Shown here piece after piece: positions 63,528 to 64,000 of a DNA stretch of 64,000 nt. This DNA is from Pseudomonas sp. DNDY-54 (lineage in GTDB: Bacteria; Pseudomonadota; Gammaproteobacteria; Pseudomonadales; Pseudomonadaceae). Where the stretch lies: assembly GCF_019880365.1 (NCBI RefSeq), contig NZ_CP082271.1, forward strand, positions 3,162,001 to 3,226,000. The letters run 5' to 3'. The notes under the pieces were generated by a model. That model was not told where the DNA came from, made no database searches, and saw only the letters and a program-made list of their open reading frames with translations. Position 1 is the first letter of the stretch; each line of letters opens with the position of its first letter. The position numbers and the translations under genes are program-made.

Positions 63528-64000
63528 ATGAAACGGACTGCACTCCTCGCTCTTGGGCTGGGGTTTTGTCTGGCAGTTGAAGCTGCCGATCCGATAACCC
63601 TCGGGCTCAACTATCCCCGCACCGGTAGCTACAAGGAAGAAGGCCTCTCGCAAATGCGCGGCGCTCTTCTGGCTATCGAAGAAATCAATGCTAACGGCGG
63701 CGTTCTGGGCCGGCCCTTGAAACTGTCTACACGCAATTCGGCATCGCGACCGGAAAAGGCCGTAGCCAATGTCGACAAGCTGGCCGATGAAGGCGCTGCA
63801 ATGCTGTTCGGCGGCGCCTCAAGTGCGGTAGCCATCGCAGCAGGAAAGCGCGCTAAAGAGCGCGGCCTGCTCTACTTCGGCACCCTCACCTACTCTAACG
63901 ATACGACGGGCAAAGACGCGCATCGCTACATGTTTCGCGAATGCAACAACGCCTGGATGAGCGCAAAGGTGCTTGGCCAATACCTGAACCTGCACTTTCC
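63528..64000 (+). CDS. ABC-type periplasmic substrate-binding protein (partial)
   Basis: The first 157 residues are visible; the gene runs past the window end. It has a signal peptide (MKRTALLALGLGFCLAVEA-AD), then DPITLGLNYPRTGSYKEEGLSQMRGALLAIEEINANGGVLG, the pattern of type I periplasmic binding proteins of the branched-chain amino acid/amide family. AAGGA precedes ATG 63528. The ligand cannot be told. Confidence 0.85.
   Translation, partial: MKRTALLALGLGFCLAVEAADPITLGLNYPRTGSYKEEGLSQMRGALLAIEEINANGGVLGRPLKLSTRNSASRPEKAVANVDKLADEGAAMLFGGASSAVAIAAGKRAKERGLLYFGTLTYSNDTTGKDAHRYMFRECNNAWMSAKVLGQYLNLHF

Overview
The window is chromosomal DNA of a gammaproteobacterium of the Pseudomonas lineage. 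The organism call is inferred from gene order: one block (queA-tgt-yajC-secDF, lptFG, pepA-holC-valS) and a second block (nadB, algU-mucABCD, lepA-lepB, rnc-era-recO-pdxJ, icp, asrA, pruR, putA, putP) follow, as far as I remember, the P. aeruginosa arrangement. The moderate GC content, the nhaD and tandem putP genes and an integron-type gene cassette without an integrase would fit the P. stutzeri (Stutzerimonas) group, but I cannot prove the species from this window.

Layout. 1-6100, minus strand: queA, tgt, yajC, secD, secF and a glycine-zipper protein (queuosine tRNA modification plus Sec translocase accessory subunits). 6190-12350: tRNA-Leu(CAA), a cold-shock protein, an RDD membrane protein, lptF-lptG (LPS export), pepA, holC and a small conserved gene. 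12515-25711: valS, an ion-transport group (nhaD, a winged-helix protein, an SLC13/RCK permease), two MFS permeases, rlmF, a GNAT enzyme, small proteins, ndpA and rsuA.

25782-30153 is the accessory part. Next to tRNA-Gly(CCC) lies an apparently complete integron gene cassette (VOC/glyoxalase-like gene plus a 71-base attC site), followed by a probable second, truncated cassette (DUF1737-like protein). Then come a parDE toxin-antitoxin pair on the other strand and a umuDC error-prone polymerase operon behind a consensus LexA box. No integrase gene is present.

30225-40298: a secreted alpha/beta hydrolase, a tiny lipoprotein and a proline-use locus (two tandem putP symporters flanking a small DUF3203-like gene, putA without its own DNA-binding domain, and the AraC-type activator pruR). 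Candidate PruR half-sites lie upstream of putA. 40440-45175: a Lon paralogue (asrA) with a heat-shock-type promoter, a chagasin-like inhibitor (icp), and cmoA-cmoB (tRNA wobble-uridine modification).

45172-64000: small genes and a LysR regulator, then pdxJ, recO, era, rnc, a DUF4845 protein, lepB and lepA on the minus strand, the envelope-stress operon algU-mucA-mucB-mucC-mucD with a consensus AlgU promoter, then nadB, ygfX-sdhE, ygfZ, an HDOD protein, a DUF4142 protein, ung and the start of a periplasmic binding protein cut by the window end. Most of the window is core genome. The points most worth checking are the orphan gene cassette, the 40-residue coupled membrane protein, the long inverted repeats near 17.1 and 24.95 kb, and the duplicated putP arrangement.
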